Shown: positions 1 to 9,036, counted from the stretch's first letter. The stretch is 29,699 bases of DNA from Candidatus Nomurabacteria bacterium (GCA_943349555.1 CALQZK010000004.1:1-29699); one strand, 5' to 3'. The notes: generated by a model not told the origin, from the sequence alone. Translations and numbers: made by a program.

Positions 1-24
1 GGGTAGCAGAGTTCATAAAAAATC

Positions 25-52
25 TTGCATTGTAGGGTTTTTCATGTAATAT
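25..52 (+). promoter_or_regulatory. Putative promoter of the glycan cluster (pseB)
   Basis: A TTGCAT -35-like hexamer (25-30) and a TAATAT -10-like hexamer (47-52) are separated by 16 bases. The predicted transcript would start about 2 bases before the ATG at 61, which supports that ATG over an in-frame TTG at 25 that lies inside the -35 box. There is no Shine-Dalgarno sequence. Inferred from motif and spacing only. Confidence 0.4.
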
Positions 53-60
53 TAGTGATT

Positions 61-1080
61 ATGAATTTAAAGCACTTGAGCGGGAAAACTATGCTTATTA
101 CCGGTGGTACCGGTTCTTTGGGCAAGAACTTTGCCAAGTACATCCTCGCTCATTCCGCCGTCAAGAAGCTCATCATTTTTTCTCGTGATGAGTTCAAACA
201 ATTCCAGATGGAAGCGGAATTGAAGGACGACCGAGTCCGATTTTTTATCGGGGATGTGCGAGATCTCTCCAGGTTACAGAGAGCTTTTTCCGGAGTAGAT
301 ATTGTTGTTCATGCTGCCGCCCTGAAGCAGGTGCCAGCTCTCGAATACAATCCTTTTGAAGCTGTAAAGACAAATATTCTCGGAACCCAGAATGTCATCG
401 AAGCCGCAATTGACCAGAAGGTGCAAAAAGTCGTGTTCATATCCACCGATAAGGCAGCTATGCCGGCCAATCTCTATGGAGCAACGAAGCTCTGCGCGGA
501 AAAGCTCATTGTAGCTGGCAATGCATATACCTCCGAAGACGGTACGGCATTCAGCGCTGTTCGTTATGGAAATGTTGTGGGGAGCAGGGGAAGTATCGTA
601 GAAAAGCTCATTCTTGAAAAAGGCGCGCCTACTGTGCAGATTACCGATGAAGAGATGACTCGCTTCTGGATTGACTTGGAACAGGCATTCGAGATTGTTC
701 TTTACGCTATCGAGAATATGCAGGGTGGAGAAATATTCATCCCTAAGGCGGCGACCATGAAGCTCACTGACCTTTTCGATGTTCTTGCACCAAATGCAAA
801 AAGAAACATCATAGGAATTCGTCCGGGAGAGAAAGTCCACGAGACACTTCTGACTCCGGAAGAAGCCAGGCATGCAGTTGAGATCGAGGATTATTTTGTC
901 ATTTTGCCGGAACATTTGAGTACTGCTAGACAAAAGAAGGGGGTGCAAAAGCTCCTCAAACAGGGCAAAAAACTTAAGAGCGGATTTCATTTCACAAGCA
1001 ATAGTGAATCAAACCGTATGTCGCAAAAAACGCTTCTCCAGATTGTTGCTCAAATGGAAAAGAGGTTACGAAATAAATGA
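61..1080 (+). CDS. pseB: UDP-N-acetylglucosamine 4,6-dehydratase (inverting), PseB family
   Basis: Short-chain dehydrogenase/reductase of the PseB/FlaA1 type. In that family it converts UDP-GlcNAc to the 4-keto-6-deoxy sugar with C5 inversion, the first step of pseudaminic-type sugar synthesis. The 339-residue protein shows the NAD(P)-binding TGGTGSLG loop (residues 14-21), STDK (129-131 hold the T, D and K) and YGATK (139-143). D130, K131 and Y139 line up with the catalytic Asp/Lys/Tyr of FlaA1. The family signatures MTRFWI and GEKVHETL are also present. I chose the ATG at 61 because the SDR fold begins right after it and a promoter sits just upstream; an in-frame TTG at 25 would add 12 residues that look non-native. 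The stop overlaps the next start by four bases (ATGA), so it is probably translated together with pseC. Confidence 0.9.
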   Translation: MNLKHLSGKTMLITGGTGSLGKNFAKYILAHSAVKKLIIFSRDEFKQFQMEAELKDDRVRFFIGDVRDLSRLQRAFSGVDIVVHAAALKQVPALEYNPFEAVKTNILGTQNVIEAAIDQKVQKVVFISTDKAAMPANLYGATKLCAEKLIVAGNAYTSEDGTAFSAVRYGNVVGSRGSIVEKLILEKGAPTVQITDEEMTRFWIDLEQAFEIVLYAIENMQGGEIFIPKAATMKLTDLFDVLAPNAKRNIIGIRPGEKVHETLLTPEEARHAVEIEDYFVILPEHLSTARQKKGVQKLLKQGKKLKSGFHFTSNSESNRMSQKTLLQIVAQMEKRLRNK

Positions 1081-2228
1081 TTCCATATTCTACACAAGAC
1101 ATCGATACCTCAGACATCCAGGCTGTAACGAAGTCGCTTCGATCGGGCTGGCTTACCCAGGGGCCTGCTGTAGAGACTTTCGAAAAGGCGATTGCAGAGA
1201 AAGTCTCCCAAAAGTATGCCGTGGCTTTTAATTCTGGAACGGCGGCTCTTCATGCCGCGTATTTTGCCGCAGGTATAAATAAAGGGGATGAGGTTATCGT
1301 CCCTGCGCTCACCTTTGCAGCTACGGCCAATGCCGCATTGTACTTGGGTGCGAAACCTATTTTTGCCGATTCACTGCAAACAGGAAATATGGATCCTGAT
1401 TCAGCCGAGAAAAAGATAAGTAAAAAAACAAAAGCCATAATTCCTGTTGATTATACCGGTCGGCCTGCGGACATGCGTGCATTCCAGAAATTGGCGCGCA
1501 AATACAAGCTAGTTCTCATCGAAGATGCTGCGCAGTCCTTAGGGGCAGATTATCACGGCAAGCCGGTTGGACAGCATGCCGATATGACAATGTTCAGCTT
1601 TCATCCGGTCAAATCCATCACGACAGGAGAGGGTGGAATCATTGTCACAAATAATAAAAAATACGACATACTTCTACGACTTTTCCGTAGTCATGGAATA
1701 ACGAAGGACCCGAACTTATTTATTCCACAAGAAAAAACAGAGGTAAAGGCGGGCTGGTATCAAGAAATGCAAATGCTCGGATTTAATTACCGCATGCCGG
1801 ATATGTGCGCTGCCCTTGGAACAAGCCAGCTCAAGCGTCTCGATACTTTCATCGCGAAACGTCGCGCAGCCGCAGAGCTCTACCACAAGCTTCTTGCAGA
1901 CATACCCAATCTTATTCTTCCACACCCAGAATCTTCTTATGAAAAGTCCGCATGGCATCTCTACGCCATCCGCCTCGCGCCAAGTATTGCACATAAACGT
2001 GATGAGGTATTTGCCAAGCTTCGAGAGGAAGGCATCGGCGCTCAAGTGCATCACATACCTGTCTACACACATCCATATTATAAGAAGCTGGGCTACAAGA
2101 AAGGACTCTGTCCGCACACGGAGGCATTTGTTTCGTCAGAAATCTCCATCCCGCTTTTTGCGAAAATTACGCCAAAGCAGCAGAAGTTTATTGCAGAAAC
2201 ATTGAGAAATATCATTGCAAATATATGA
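1077..2228 (+). CDS. pseC: UDP-4-amino-4,6-dideoxy-sugar aminotransferase, PseC/DegT family
   Basis: PLP-dependent DegT/DnrJ/EryC1 aminotransferase that in this context would put the amino group on C4 of the PseB product. The 383-residue protein has the N-terminal LTQGP motif (26-30), a phosphate-binding NSGTAALH segment (52-59), the cofactor-binding Asp in IEDAAQS (D150) and the Schiff-base lysine in FHPVKSIT (K179), followed by GEGG. Length and motif order are those of PseC. It overlaps pseB and the next gene by 4 bases each. A weak AGAGG stretch around 1065-1070 is one of the few Shine-Dalgarno-like sequences in the window. Assignment to PseC rather than another DegT sugar aminotransferase rests on the pseB neighbour. 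Confidence 0.88.
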   Translation: MIPYSTQDIDTSDIQAVTKSLRSGWLTQGPAVETFEKAIAEKVSQKYAVAFNSGTAALHAAYFAAGINKGDEVIVPALTFAATANAALYLGAKPIFADSLQTGNMDPDSAEKKISKKTKAIIPVDYTGRPADMRAFQKLARKYKLVLIEDAAQSLGADYHGKPVGQHADMTMFSFHPVKSITTGEGGIIVTNNKKYDILLRLFRSHGITKDPNLFIPQEKTEVKAGWYQEMQMLGFNYRMPDMCAALGTSQLKRLDTFIAKRRAAAELYHKLLADIPNLILPHPESSYEKSAWHLYAIRLAPSIAHKRDEVFAKLREEGIGAQVHHIPVYTHPYYKKLGYKKGLCPHTEAFVSSEISIPLFAKITPKQQKFIAETLRNIIANI

Positions 2229-3556
2229 AGAAAAAAAGTAACAAAGGCACAGGTCAGAAATTATGGGAAAGGGCAAAGAAAATCATACCAGGAGGAAACC
2301 AATTGCTTTCTAAACGCGCAGAAATGTTCCTACCGGGAGGATGGCCGGCATATTATTCCAAGGCGAAGGGATGCGAGGTTTGGGATCTTGACGGTAGAAA
2401 ATATATTGACATGTCCATTATGGGCGTCGGAAGCTGCATCCTTGGCTATGCTGACGCGGATGTAAATAAGGCTGTCAAAAAAGCTGTCGACAACGGTTCA
2501 ATGTCGACGCTGAACGCTCCGGAGGAAGTCGAACTTGCAGAACTCCTATGTAAAATACATCCTTGGGCAAAGATGGTGCGATATGCGCGCACAGGTGGAG
2601 AAGCCATGGCAATTGCTGAACGAATTGCACGGGCGCATACAGGGAAAGATACAATCGCTTTCTGCGGATATCATGGCTGGCATGATTGGTATCTAGCAAC
2701 CAATCTTACCGGAAAGGATGAGCTCAAGGACCACCTGCTTCAAGGACTTGAGCCAGCAGGAGTGCCGAAGGGATTGCACGGGACCGTTCTACCATTCCGC
2801 TATAATCATATTGAAGAGCTAGAGAAGATCGTGTCACAAGAAAAAGACAAGCTGGCCGCAATAGTAATGGAACCGATACATTCCATTTCACCTGAAAATG
2901 ATTTTCTAAAAAAAGTAAGGGAGATTGCGACAAAGACTGGCGCAGTACTTATCTTCGATGAGATCACGGTGGGATGGAAATTGACGTACGGAGGCGCACA
3001 TTTACTGTATGGTGTTGATCCTGACATTGCAGTTTTCAGCAAGGCTATGAGTAACGGTCATCCCATGGCCGCAATCATTGGAAGAACAGATGTTATGCAG
3101 GCGGCACAGCGGTCTTTCATATCCAGTACGTATTGGACCGAGAGAGTGGGGCCTGTCGCTGCCCTCGCGACTCTGAAGAAAATGAAGAAAATAAATGCAC
3201 CCAAGCATTTGCTCCGAGCGGGAAATATGGTCCGCAAAGGATGGGTGGATCTTTCCAAAAAACATGATATTAATATAAAACTAGGTGGCGTAATTCCGAT
3301 AAGCAGCTTCACTTTTCAATACGGAGAAGATAGCCAGGCATTGAAAACACTTTTTGTTCAGGAGATGCTGGAGAGAGGATTCTTGGCGACAAACATGTTC
3401 TTTGCCACCTGTGCTCATACGGATATCTTGATACAGAAATACCTGCGTGAAGTGGATAAAGTATTTGCTATAATTAGTCATGCTATAAAGACAAAAACTG
3501 TCCGAAAGATGCTTCGAGGACCAGAAGCGCACACCGGCTTTGCGCGACTCAATTAG
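2225..3556 (+). CDS. Class III aminotransferase, glutamate-1-semialdehyde aminomutase-like
   Basis: PLP fold-type I, class III aminotransferase resembling HemL, 443 residues. Visible landmarks are IIPGGNQ near the N-terminus, TGGEAMAIAERIAR (123-136), the GYHGWHDW segment (148-155) that stacks on the cofactor, the PLP-binding Asp in FDEITVGW (D245) and the Schiff-base lysine in FSKAMSNG (K273). I do not think it makes heme precursors: no other heme gene is nearby, and it is wedged by a 4-base overlap between pseC and a cytidylyltransferase gene. Such HemL-like enzymes occur in surface-sugar loci, where they probably aminate a keto or aldehyde sugar. Its substrate here is unknown. A second aminotransferase next to PseC hints at a sugar with two amino groups. 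Confidence 0.82.
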   Translation: MKKKSNKGTGQKLWERAKKIIPGGNQLLSKRAEMFLPGGWPAYYSKAKGCEVWDLDGRKYIDMSIMGVGSCILGYADADVNKAVKKAVDNGSMSTLNAPEEVELAELLCKIHPWAKMVRYARTGGEAMAIAERIARAHTGKDTIAFCGYHGWHDWYLATNLTGKDELKDHLLQGLEPAGVPKGLHGTVLPFRYNHIEELEKIVSQEKDKLAAIVMEPIHSISPENDFLKKVREIATKTGAVLIFDEITVGWKLTYGGAHLLYGVDPDIAVFSKAMSNGHPMAAIIGRTDVMQAAQRSFISSTYWTERVGPVAALATLKKMKKINAPKHLLRAGNMVRKGWVDLSKKHDINIKLGGVIPISSFTFQYGEDSQALKTLFVQEMLERGFLATNMFFATCAHTDILIQKYLREVDKVFAIISHAIKTKTVRKMLRGPEAHTGFARLN

Positions 3557-3569
3557 TAATACATGTAAT

Positions 3570-4361
3570 ATGAAAAAAAGAATTGTAGCTATAATGCAGG
3601 CACGCACCGGTTCTACCCGGTTGCCTTCGAAGGTATTAAAACCGATTCTTGGTCGACCCATGATCTCCTACATGTTGGAACGGGTGAAGCGAGCAAAAAG
3701 TCTTGAGGCTATTATCGTCGCAACTTCTGATAATAAGGAAGATGATATGCTAGAAGAAATAGCGCGGGCTAGCGGGGCCGGCTGTTTCCGAGGAAGTGAG
3801 AGTGATGTATTGGATCGCTATTATCATGCCGGAAGATCCGCAGGATTGGCTCCAGAAGATGTCATAATCTTGCTTCTTGGTGATTGTCCGCTCCAAGATC
3901 CAGATGTGATTGACGAGGGAGTCAAGCATTTTTTGCAAGAGAATGATCCCCTTGCGCTCGCAGGTACTGTTCTCAATTATCCAGAGGGATTGGATTTCAA
4001 TATCTTTACATTCGGTGTACTTGAGGAGGCATGGAAGAATGCAAAACTTCCTTCCGAACGTGAACATGTTGCCCGGTATTTTATAAATCATCCAGAGCGA
4101 TTCCGTGCTGTCACATGGACAACAGGCACTCGCGATGATTCTAAAATGCATTGGTCTGTCGACACTGCCGCTGATTTCGAATTTGTATCGAAGATCTTTG
4201 AGGAGCTTTATCCGAGAAATCCAACTTTTAGCAAAGATGATGTTCTGGCACTATTGGATAAACGTGCGGAATTATTAAATATCAACAAAGGTGGAACGGG
4301 GTATGAAGGCTTGGCAAAATCTCTGAAAGAGGACGAAGAATTTAAAAAGAATCTTAAATGA
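3570..4361 (+). CDS. spsF: SpsF-like cytidylyltransferase (CMP-sugar activation)
   Basis: Nucleotidyltransferase of the CTP_transf_3 / SpsF family (263 residues), which activates acidic sugars such as nonulosonates with CMP. The N-terminal nucleotide-binding signature AIMQARTGSTRLPSK (7-21) is intact. GDCPL (104-108) carries the metal-binding Asp (D105). I placed the start at 3570, 13 bases after the previous stop, because family homology starts at MKKRIVAIMQ; an earlier in-frame start at 3540 would overlap the previous gene and add 10 residues. It ends in a 4-base overlap with the AKR-DUF218 gene. In this operon it would activate the product of the NeuB-type synthase at 5913, taking the role PseF plays elsewhere. 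Confidence 0.85.
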   Translation: MKKRIVAIMQARTGSTRLPSKVLKPILGRPMISYMLERVKRAKSLEAIIVATSDNKEDDMLEEIARASGAGCFRGSESDVLDRYYHAGRSAGLAPEDVIILLLGDCPLQDPDVIDEGVKHFLQENDPLALAGTVLNYPEGLDFNIFTFGVLEEAWKNAKLPSEREHVARYFINHPERFRAVTWTTGTRDDSKMHWSVDTAADFEFVSKIFEELYPRNPTFSKDDVLALLDKRAELLNINKGGTGYEGLAKSLKEDEEFKKNLK

Positions 4362-5899
4362 AGGAGAAAAAGGAAAAACTTGTGCTTGGCACCGTCCAGC
4401 TGGGCATGAAGTACGGCGTGGCTAATGTAAGTGGACAGCCGTCCATGGAGGATTCATTCCACATACTCGATACCGCTCTTAAATCCGGCATAAATATCTT
4501 TGATACAGCTTGGGCCTATGGTACGTCCGAGGATGTATTGGGAAGCTGGATAAAAGCCCGTTCTTTGAAAGGTAAAGTCAATATCATTTCGAAGCTTAAC
4601 CCACACCTTTGGGCAGACTTTTCTGATGAGAAAAAGGCGTATCAAATCATACAAAACGAGTTGAAAAATACTCTGGATCGACTCGGGGTTGATTCGCTCG
4701 ACGGTTACCTTTGCTACTTTTCTTTCTATAACGCAACCAATATTCAGAACGTAATTGAAGGCATGCGTGCATTGAAAAAGGAAGGGAAAATAAAAAATAT
4801 TGGAGTTACTGTGTATGACGCAGAGGAGGCATTGCAGTCAATCGAACTTGGTATAGATTATATCCAAGCACCATATAATGTGTTCGATCAAAGGCTGGAT
4901 AATAGTATTTTTTTCGATAGCGCGGAAAAAAATAATGTTAAAGTTTTCGCCCGCAGTCCCTTTATGCAAGGGCTTTTGCTCATGGATCCCCAGAACTTGC
5001 CGGTCCATCTGGACTTGGCAAGACCATTTCTTGAAAATTTCATTGCTCTTTCAGAGAAATATGACATGACGCAGTCGGAAGCAGCTCTCCATTTCTCGGT
5101 AAATAGCCGAGCGGATCACATTGTTTTTGGAGTTGATTCTGTGGAGCAGTTAAGCGATATTATCCAGATCACTGGCGCTATACCCGATAGTAAAAAAGAC
5201 TTCATTATAGAAGTAAAAGAAATTTTTAAAAAAATGGACGACAGGATAGTAGATCCAAGACTGTGGAATGCGCCTCCCGCAATAATGCACACCCCACAGG
5301 CTATCATAATCCTGTCTGGCGGAAGTCTAAAAGCTAGTGATGGTACTTTCCACTCTACTACTTATGACGATGGCGATGCATTCGGAGTACTCGGTGGATA
5401 TGCGCGGGTAGAAGCGGCAGGAGTCCTGGCAAGAAAATTTCCACACACAACACTAATAACTGCAGGGAAAGGCGCTGGAGATGGAATTACTCCCTCACAT
5501 GCCATGGTAATGAAACGAGAGCTTGTAGACTTCGATGTGAAGCCGGAAAGAATCATACTTGAGGAAAACTCCATTTCAACAATGAGCGGAATTGAACAAG
5601 CTTTCTCACTTGCAAAGAAGTACGGCTGGAGTTCCATTCTTTTTGTTACAAATGAATATCATGTACAGCGCCTTCGCCTCATGGTGGAGAAAGTGGGCGC
5701 TCCTGTCCATGCAGAATGTATTCCTGCAGAGGAGATTATTATCCAAGCACGACCTTTATTCCAAGAAGAATTTGAGGAGATAAAATCGAGTCTGTCATAT
5801 AGAAAGAGGCTAGAATCTGAATTGAAGGGTATCGAGGCTCTACGTTCTGGGAAATATAAAGAGGCTCGCATAGAAGACAAAAAGGAGAGATTGGTATAG
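4358..5899 (+). CDS. Aldo/keto reductase fused to a C-terminal DUF218 (YdcF/SanA-like) domain
   Basis: A 513-residue two-domain protein. Residues 7-~295 are an aldo/keto reductase barrel: GTVQLGMKYG (11-20), D49 and Y54 in the FDTAWAYG motif, and K79 in SKLNP. The catalytic His expected five residues after D115 is a Tyr (Y120). Residues ~313-455 form a DUF218 domain: ILSGGS start (318-323), a conserved acidic/Ser/Thr stretch ENSISTMSG (403-411) and VTNEYHVQR (430-438). DUF218 proteins are usually stand-alone and linked to cell-envelope work. The tail (470-513) is charged and helical. There is no signal peptide, so it is cytoplasmic. The neighbours suggest reduction of a keto-sugar on the nonulosonate route; the DUF218 job is unknown. 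The reading frame is continuous across the junction. Confidence 0.8.
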   Translation: MKEKKEKLVLGTVQLGMKYGVANVSGQPSMEDSFHILDTALKSGINIFDTAWAYGTSEDVLGSWIKARSLKGKVNIISKLNPHLWADFSDEKKAYQIIQNELKNTLDRLGVDSLDGYLCYFSFYNATNIQNVIEGMRALKKEGKIKNIGVTVYDAEEALQSIELGIDYIQAPYNVFDQRLDNSIFFDSAEKNNVKVFARSPFMQGLLLMDPQNLPVHLDLARPFLENFIALSEKYDMTQSEAALHFSVNSRADHIVFGVDSVEQLSDIIQITGAIPDSKKDFIIEVKEIFKKMDDRIVDPRLWNAPPAIMHTPQAIIILSGGSLKASDGTFHSTTYDDGDAFGVLGGYARVEAAGVLARKFPHTTLITAGKGAGDGITPSHAMVMKRELVDFDVKPERIILEENSISTMSGIEQAFSLAKKYGWSSILFVTNEYHVQRLRLMVEKVGAPVHAECIPAEEIIIQARPLFQEEFEEIKSSLSYRKRLESELKGIEALRSGKYKEARIEDKKERLV

Positions 5900-5905
5900 T
5901 ATAAT
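5900..5905 (+). promoter_or_regulatory. -10 element for the pseI-type gene (leaderless configuration)
   Basis: A perfect TATAAT straddles the stop of the previous gene and lies 7 bases before the ATG at 5913, so transcription would start at about 5912. No clear -35 and no Shine-Dalgarno. Inferred internal promoter within the operon. Confidence 0.4.
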
Positions 5906-5912
5906 AGACTCT

Positions 5913-6947
5913 ATGGAAATCTCATCTATACAGATCGGAAGCCGACAAGTAGGCCCAGGTAAGCCAGTATTTATCATAGCCGAGGTGAGCGCCAATCATC
6001 GCGGAGATATAAATACGGCGCTCAAGGCAATCGACGCGGCGAAATATGCCGGTGCAGATGCCGTAAAATTCCAGCACCTTCGGCACAACATGATTGCCGC
6101 CGAACCTCTCTCCGCTTTTTATAAGTCAGCAGAATTGCCATACGAATGGACCTCGGCGCTCATTGCCCGAGCAAAAGAAAAAGGCATCATATTTCTTTCA
6201 ACCCCTTTTGATACAGAAGCGGTGGATATGCTCTCTGCTGCGGGAGTGCCGGCTTTCAAAGTGGCATCGTACGAGATGACTGATGATGTCCTGCTCCGTC
6301 ATATTGCGAAGAAAGGGAAGCCAGTCATACTGTCTACTGGCATGGCATATCTCGAGGAGGTGAAGCATGCGGTCGAAGTGATGCAGGAAGAAGGAAATAA
6401 TCAGATCATCATACTTCATTGCGTCTCTCTCTATCCGCCACAATTCAAAGATTTAAATTTGAAAGCTATACAGACGCTATATAAAGAATTCAACCTTCCT
6501 GTTGGGTTTTCTGATCATGCGGATCCATCGAGCAATGTGGCTACGCTGGGCTCCATTGCCCTCGGTGCATGTCTCATCGAGCGACATATCACTGATTCCC
6601 AGGAGGGGAACAGCAACGATGACAAGAATTCCATGACCATCGAACAATTCAAAAATATGGTGGCAGAGATTCGCGATCTGGAATCCGCCCTTTCCGGTTC
6701 TGGTATAAAAGAGCCGGTATCGGATCCGAGCCGCAAGGTAGATGAGGTAAAAGAAAGAGGGACACGCCGCTCTCTCTATGCTGTACGGGATATAAGAGAA
6801 GGAGAGATCATTGATGAAAAAATGCTGATCACCCTCCGTCCGATGCGTGGCATCGAGCCTAAAGATCTGAGAAAAGTTATTGGAAAAAAGGCATCTAGAG
6901 CTATTCCGGCGCGGTCTCCAATCATGCCGGATAATATAAATATATGA
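5913..6947 (+). CDS. pseI: N-acylneuraminate/pseudaminate synthase, NeuB/PseI family
   Basis: Sialic-acid-synthase-type enzyme, 344 residues, which condenses phosphoenolpyruvate with a six-carbon amino sugar to give a nine-carbon nonulosonate. The N-terminal NeuB TIM barrel starts with FIIAEVSANHRGD (20-32; family usually IAE.G.NH.G). ADAVKFQ (49-54), ILSTGM and GFSDH/ERH motifs follow. The C-terminal antifreeze-like/SAF domain (~285-344) includes RSLYA, IREGE and RPMRGI. Both domains are complete. It starts 13 bases after the AKR-DUF218 gene, with its own TATAAT, and overlaps the next gene by 4 bases. Sequence alone cannot tell pseudaminate from legionaminate or sialate synthase; I favour PseI because pseB and pseC lead the operon. 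Confidence 0.88.
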   Translation: MEISSIQIGSRQVGPGKPVFIIAEVSANHRGDINTALKAIDAAKYAGADAVKFQHLRHNMIAAEPLSAFYKSAELPYEWTSALIARAKEKGIIFLSTPFDTEAVDMLSAAGVPAFKVASYEMTDDVLLRHIAKKGKPVILSTGMAYLEEVKHAVEVMQEEGNNQIIILHCVSLYPPQFKDLNLKAIQTLYKEFNLPVGFSDHADPSSNVATLGSIALGACLIERHITDSQEGNSNDDKNSMTIEQFKNMVAEIRDLESALSGSGIKEPVSDPSRKVDEVKERGTRRSLYAVRDIREGEIIDEKMLITLRPMRGIEPKDLRKVIGKKASRAIPARSPIMPDNINI

Positions 6948-7828
6948 CAAAGCATTCCGGAAAGACCATAGATAAAGTAGATGGAATTAAGATAATCAAT
7001 TGTGAGTCCTGCGGTTTTGTTCATGTTTCTCCAATTCCCAGCGATGAAGAATTGAGAAAATTTTATGAAAAAGAATTTTATCAATACGAAAGGCCGAACT
7101 ATTTCAAAGAGACACAGGAAGATCTTTCTTGGTGGATGGCGACATATGCCAACTACTACAGAATATTTGAAGGGCTGACTAAAGGACGCACTCTTCTCGA
7201 TATCGGCTCTGGTCCCGGCCACTTCCTAGCTTGTGGAAAAAAGCGCGGGTGGAAAACGGTCGGCATTGAACCTTCGTCTGTGGCCGCAGAATATAGCAGG
7301 AAACGGGGATTTGCGACGGAGACCGGCTTCTTCCGCTACGAGGATGCGAAAAAGCTGGGCACATTTGATGTTGTACATGCGGCGCTTGTTCTCGAGCATG
7401 TGCCGGATCCGATAGGCTTCATTTCTGACATGAAAAAAATGCTCAAGAAAGATGGTATCCTGGCTATTTTTTGTCCAAATGATTACAATCCTCTACAAAA
7501 TATCCTGCGAACACAGCAAAAAATGAAACCATGGTGGGTGGTGCCGAAACATCATTTGAATTATTTTAACCCTGAAAGCATGCAAAAACTGCTGGTGAAA
7601 CAAGGTTTTCAGATAGAGAAGACACTTGGAACTTTTCCTATCGAAACCTATATTTTGACAGGTAAAAACTACGTTGGAAATCATGTAGTCGGGCGCGCCT
7701 GCCATCAGGAGCGCAAGAAATTCGAATTAATGCTTTACAAAAATCATTATGATATACTGAACACGCTTTACGCTGGCTTGGCTCAAGCGGGCATAGGCCG
7801 GGAATTTTTAATAATAGCAAGAAAATGA
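6944..7828 (+). CDS. SAM-dependent methyltransferase (Methyltransf_23-like)
   Basis: Class I methyltransferase, 294 residues. Motif I is LLDIGSGPGHFL (84-95), the acidic residue after beta-2 is in VGIEPS, and the post-motif is VLEHVPDP. Only one Cys pair (C20 and C23 in CESCGF) stands at the N-terminus, followed by a PSDEELRKFY segment typical of methyltransferases that carry a small zinc ribbon, so the ribbon looks halved compared with the sister gene at 9033. It overlaps the synthase gene by 4 bases and the ATP-grasp gene by 4 bases, with no Shine-Dalgarno. By context it methylates a sugar or its acyl group; the substrate is not known. Confidence 0.8.
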   Translation: MTKHSGKTIDKVDGIKIINCESCGFVHVSPIPSDEELRKFYEKEFYQYERPNYFKETQEDLSWWMATYANYYRIFEGLTKGRTLLDIGSGPGHFLACGKKRGWKTVGIEPSSVAAEYSRKRGFATETGFFRYEDAKKLGTFDVVHAALVLEHVPDPIGFISDMKKMLKKDGILAIFCPNDYNPLQNILRTQQKMKPWWVVPKHHLNYFNPESMQKLLVKQGFQIEKTLGTFPIETYILTGKNYVGNHVVGRACHQERKKFELMLYKNHYDILNTLYAGLAQAGIGREFLIIARK

Positions 7829-9036
7829 CAACATCATCTCAAAAAAAGAAAGCGGTATGGTTGTTTGCGGGCGGACCCATGCAGCGTCCAGCGGCGGAAA
7901 AAATAAAGGAAAGAGGCTTTGCACTTATTCTAACAGATGGATCAGATGACTGTGCCATCCATGCAATGGCCGACGAATTTGTACTTCTGGACACCTTCGA
8001 CATTCCGGGGAATATAGAGAAGGCCGATAACTTGAAAGAAAAATATGATATTCAGGGAATTTTTACCTCCGGCGCGGATTGTCACGAGACTGTAGCGACT
8101 GTCGCTAGACATCTGGGTCTCCCCGGCATTGATCCGAAGCTTTCGCATATATGCAGATACAAATACGAGACACGCGAACTTCTGACTCAAGCAGGAATTC
8201 CACAGCCGAAATATAAAGTAGCCGAAACATACGAGCAAGCATTGCAGGTCTTGGGTGAAATTGGTCTCCCAGCCGCGATCAAGCCGCCCAATAATTCCGG
8301 AAGTCGGGGATTTTCACGTATTGATACAAAAGAGGATTTGACTCGGGAATTATTCGAACATGCAGTAAGGAATGGGACTACGGGTTCGGTCATCATCGAG
8401 GAACTTCTAATCCCTCTCACTGGGGAAATCGCGGAGCAATCCGCCGAGACTTTGTGGTATGACGGAAAAATGGTATGGCTCAATTGGGTAGACCGTCTTT
8501 TCCGAAAAGATTTCGAGCTTTTCCAAGGATTGTGGAAAGATGAGGAAAATCCTTACCAAAACATATCATGGGCAGTAGAACTTGCTCACATAAACCCAGC
8601 CGTGCACGAGGAAAGCCTGCGTCAAGCGACGGAGGATATGATCCGTAAAGCAGGAATTGCTCTCGGTATGGATAAGCAGAAGGGAGGTCACCTTCTCAAA
8701 GCAGACATCATGCTCACATCTGATGGACCTCGCATACTGGAGCTTACGCCGCGCCTTTCTGGGGGATGGGATTCCTCATGGAGTACGCCTCGGCGCGGCG
8801 CCGACTTCATCGGTGGTATGCTCGGCTTTGCACTTGGTGAAAAGTTGACTCCCGAATACATGGATAAGTACTTTACCTACCATGATGAGAAACTTTTCGC
8901 CTCCATGGTCTCGCTTGTCAAGATCGATGCGAAAGATTGCATTGGTCGTCGTTTCGCCCTTGGTGCCGCTTATGACCGTACGGAATCCCTGAAGGAAGCA
9001 TACAAAAATTTGCTTAACAACGAATTTATTTCATGA
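7825..9036 (+). CDS. ATP-grasp domain carboxylate-amine/thiol ligase
   Basis: A 403-residue ATP-grasp enzyme. The N-terminal pre-ATP-grasp Rossmann part (~9-105) has WLFAGG and LTDGS. The ATP-binding lysine is in AIKPPNNSGSRGF (151-163, K153), with the flexible glycine loop just after it. An IIEELL strand and the metal-binding ILELTPRLSGG segment lie near residues 308-320. It belongs to the PurK/carbamoyl-phosphate-synthase-like group, which joins a carboxylate to an amine through an acyl phosphate. In a surface-sugar operon it might attach an amino acid or other acid to an amino group of the sugar; this is inference from position only. It is flanked by two methyltransferase genes with 4-base overlaps on each side. 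Confidence 0.75.
   Translation: MTTSSQKKKAVWLFAGGPMQRPAAEKIKERGFALILTDGSDDCAIHAMADEFVLLDTFDIPGNIEKADNLKEKYDIQGIFTSGADCHETVATVARHLGLPGIDPKLSHICRYKYETRELLTQAGIPQPKYKVAETYEQALQVLGEIGLPAAIKPPNNSGSRGFSRIDTKEDLTRELFEHAVRNGTTGSVIIEELLIPLTGEIAEQSAETLWYDGKMVWLNWVDRLFRKDFELFQGLWKDEENPYQNISWAVELAHINPAVHEESLRQATEDMIRKAGIALGMDKQKGGHLLKADIMLTSDGPRILELTPRLSGGWDSSWSTPRRGADFIGGMLGFALGEKLTPEYMDKYFTYHDEKLFASMVSLVKIDAKDCIGRRFALGAAYDRTESLKEAYKNLLNNEFIS

Noticed and set aside
274..990. Minus-strand 238-codon open frame opposite pseB
   Set aside because: It is fully inside a well-supported PseB gene and its translation shows no domain; an antisense shadow.
2225..3556. Role of the HemL-like gene in heme/tetrapyrrole synthesis
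   Set aside because: No other tetrapyrrole gene is nearby and it is locked by 4-base overlap into a sugar operon, so a sugar aminotransferase is more likely.
5592..5783. Possible frameshift or separate small gene inside the AKR-DUF218 ORF
   Set aside because: The main frame keeps both domains with their conserved motifs without interruption; the alternative frame encodes nothing recognisable.
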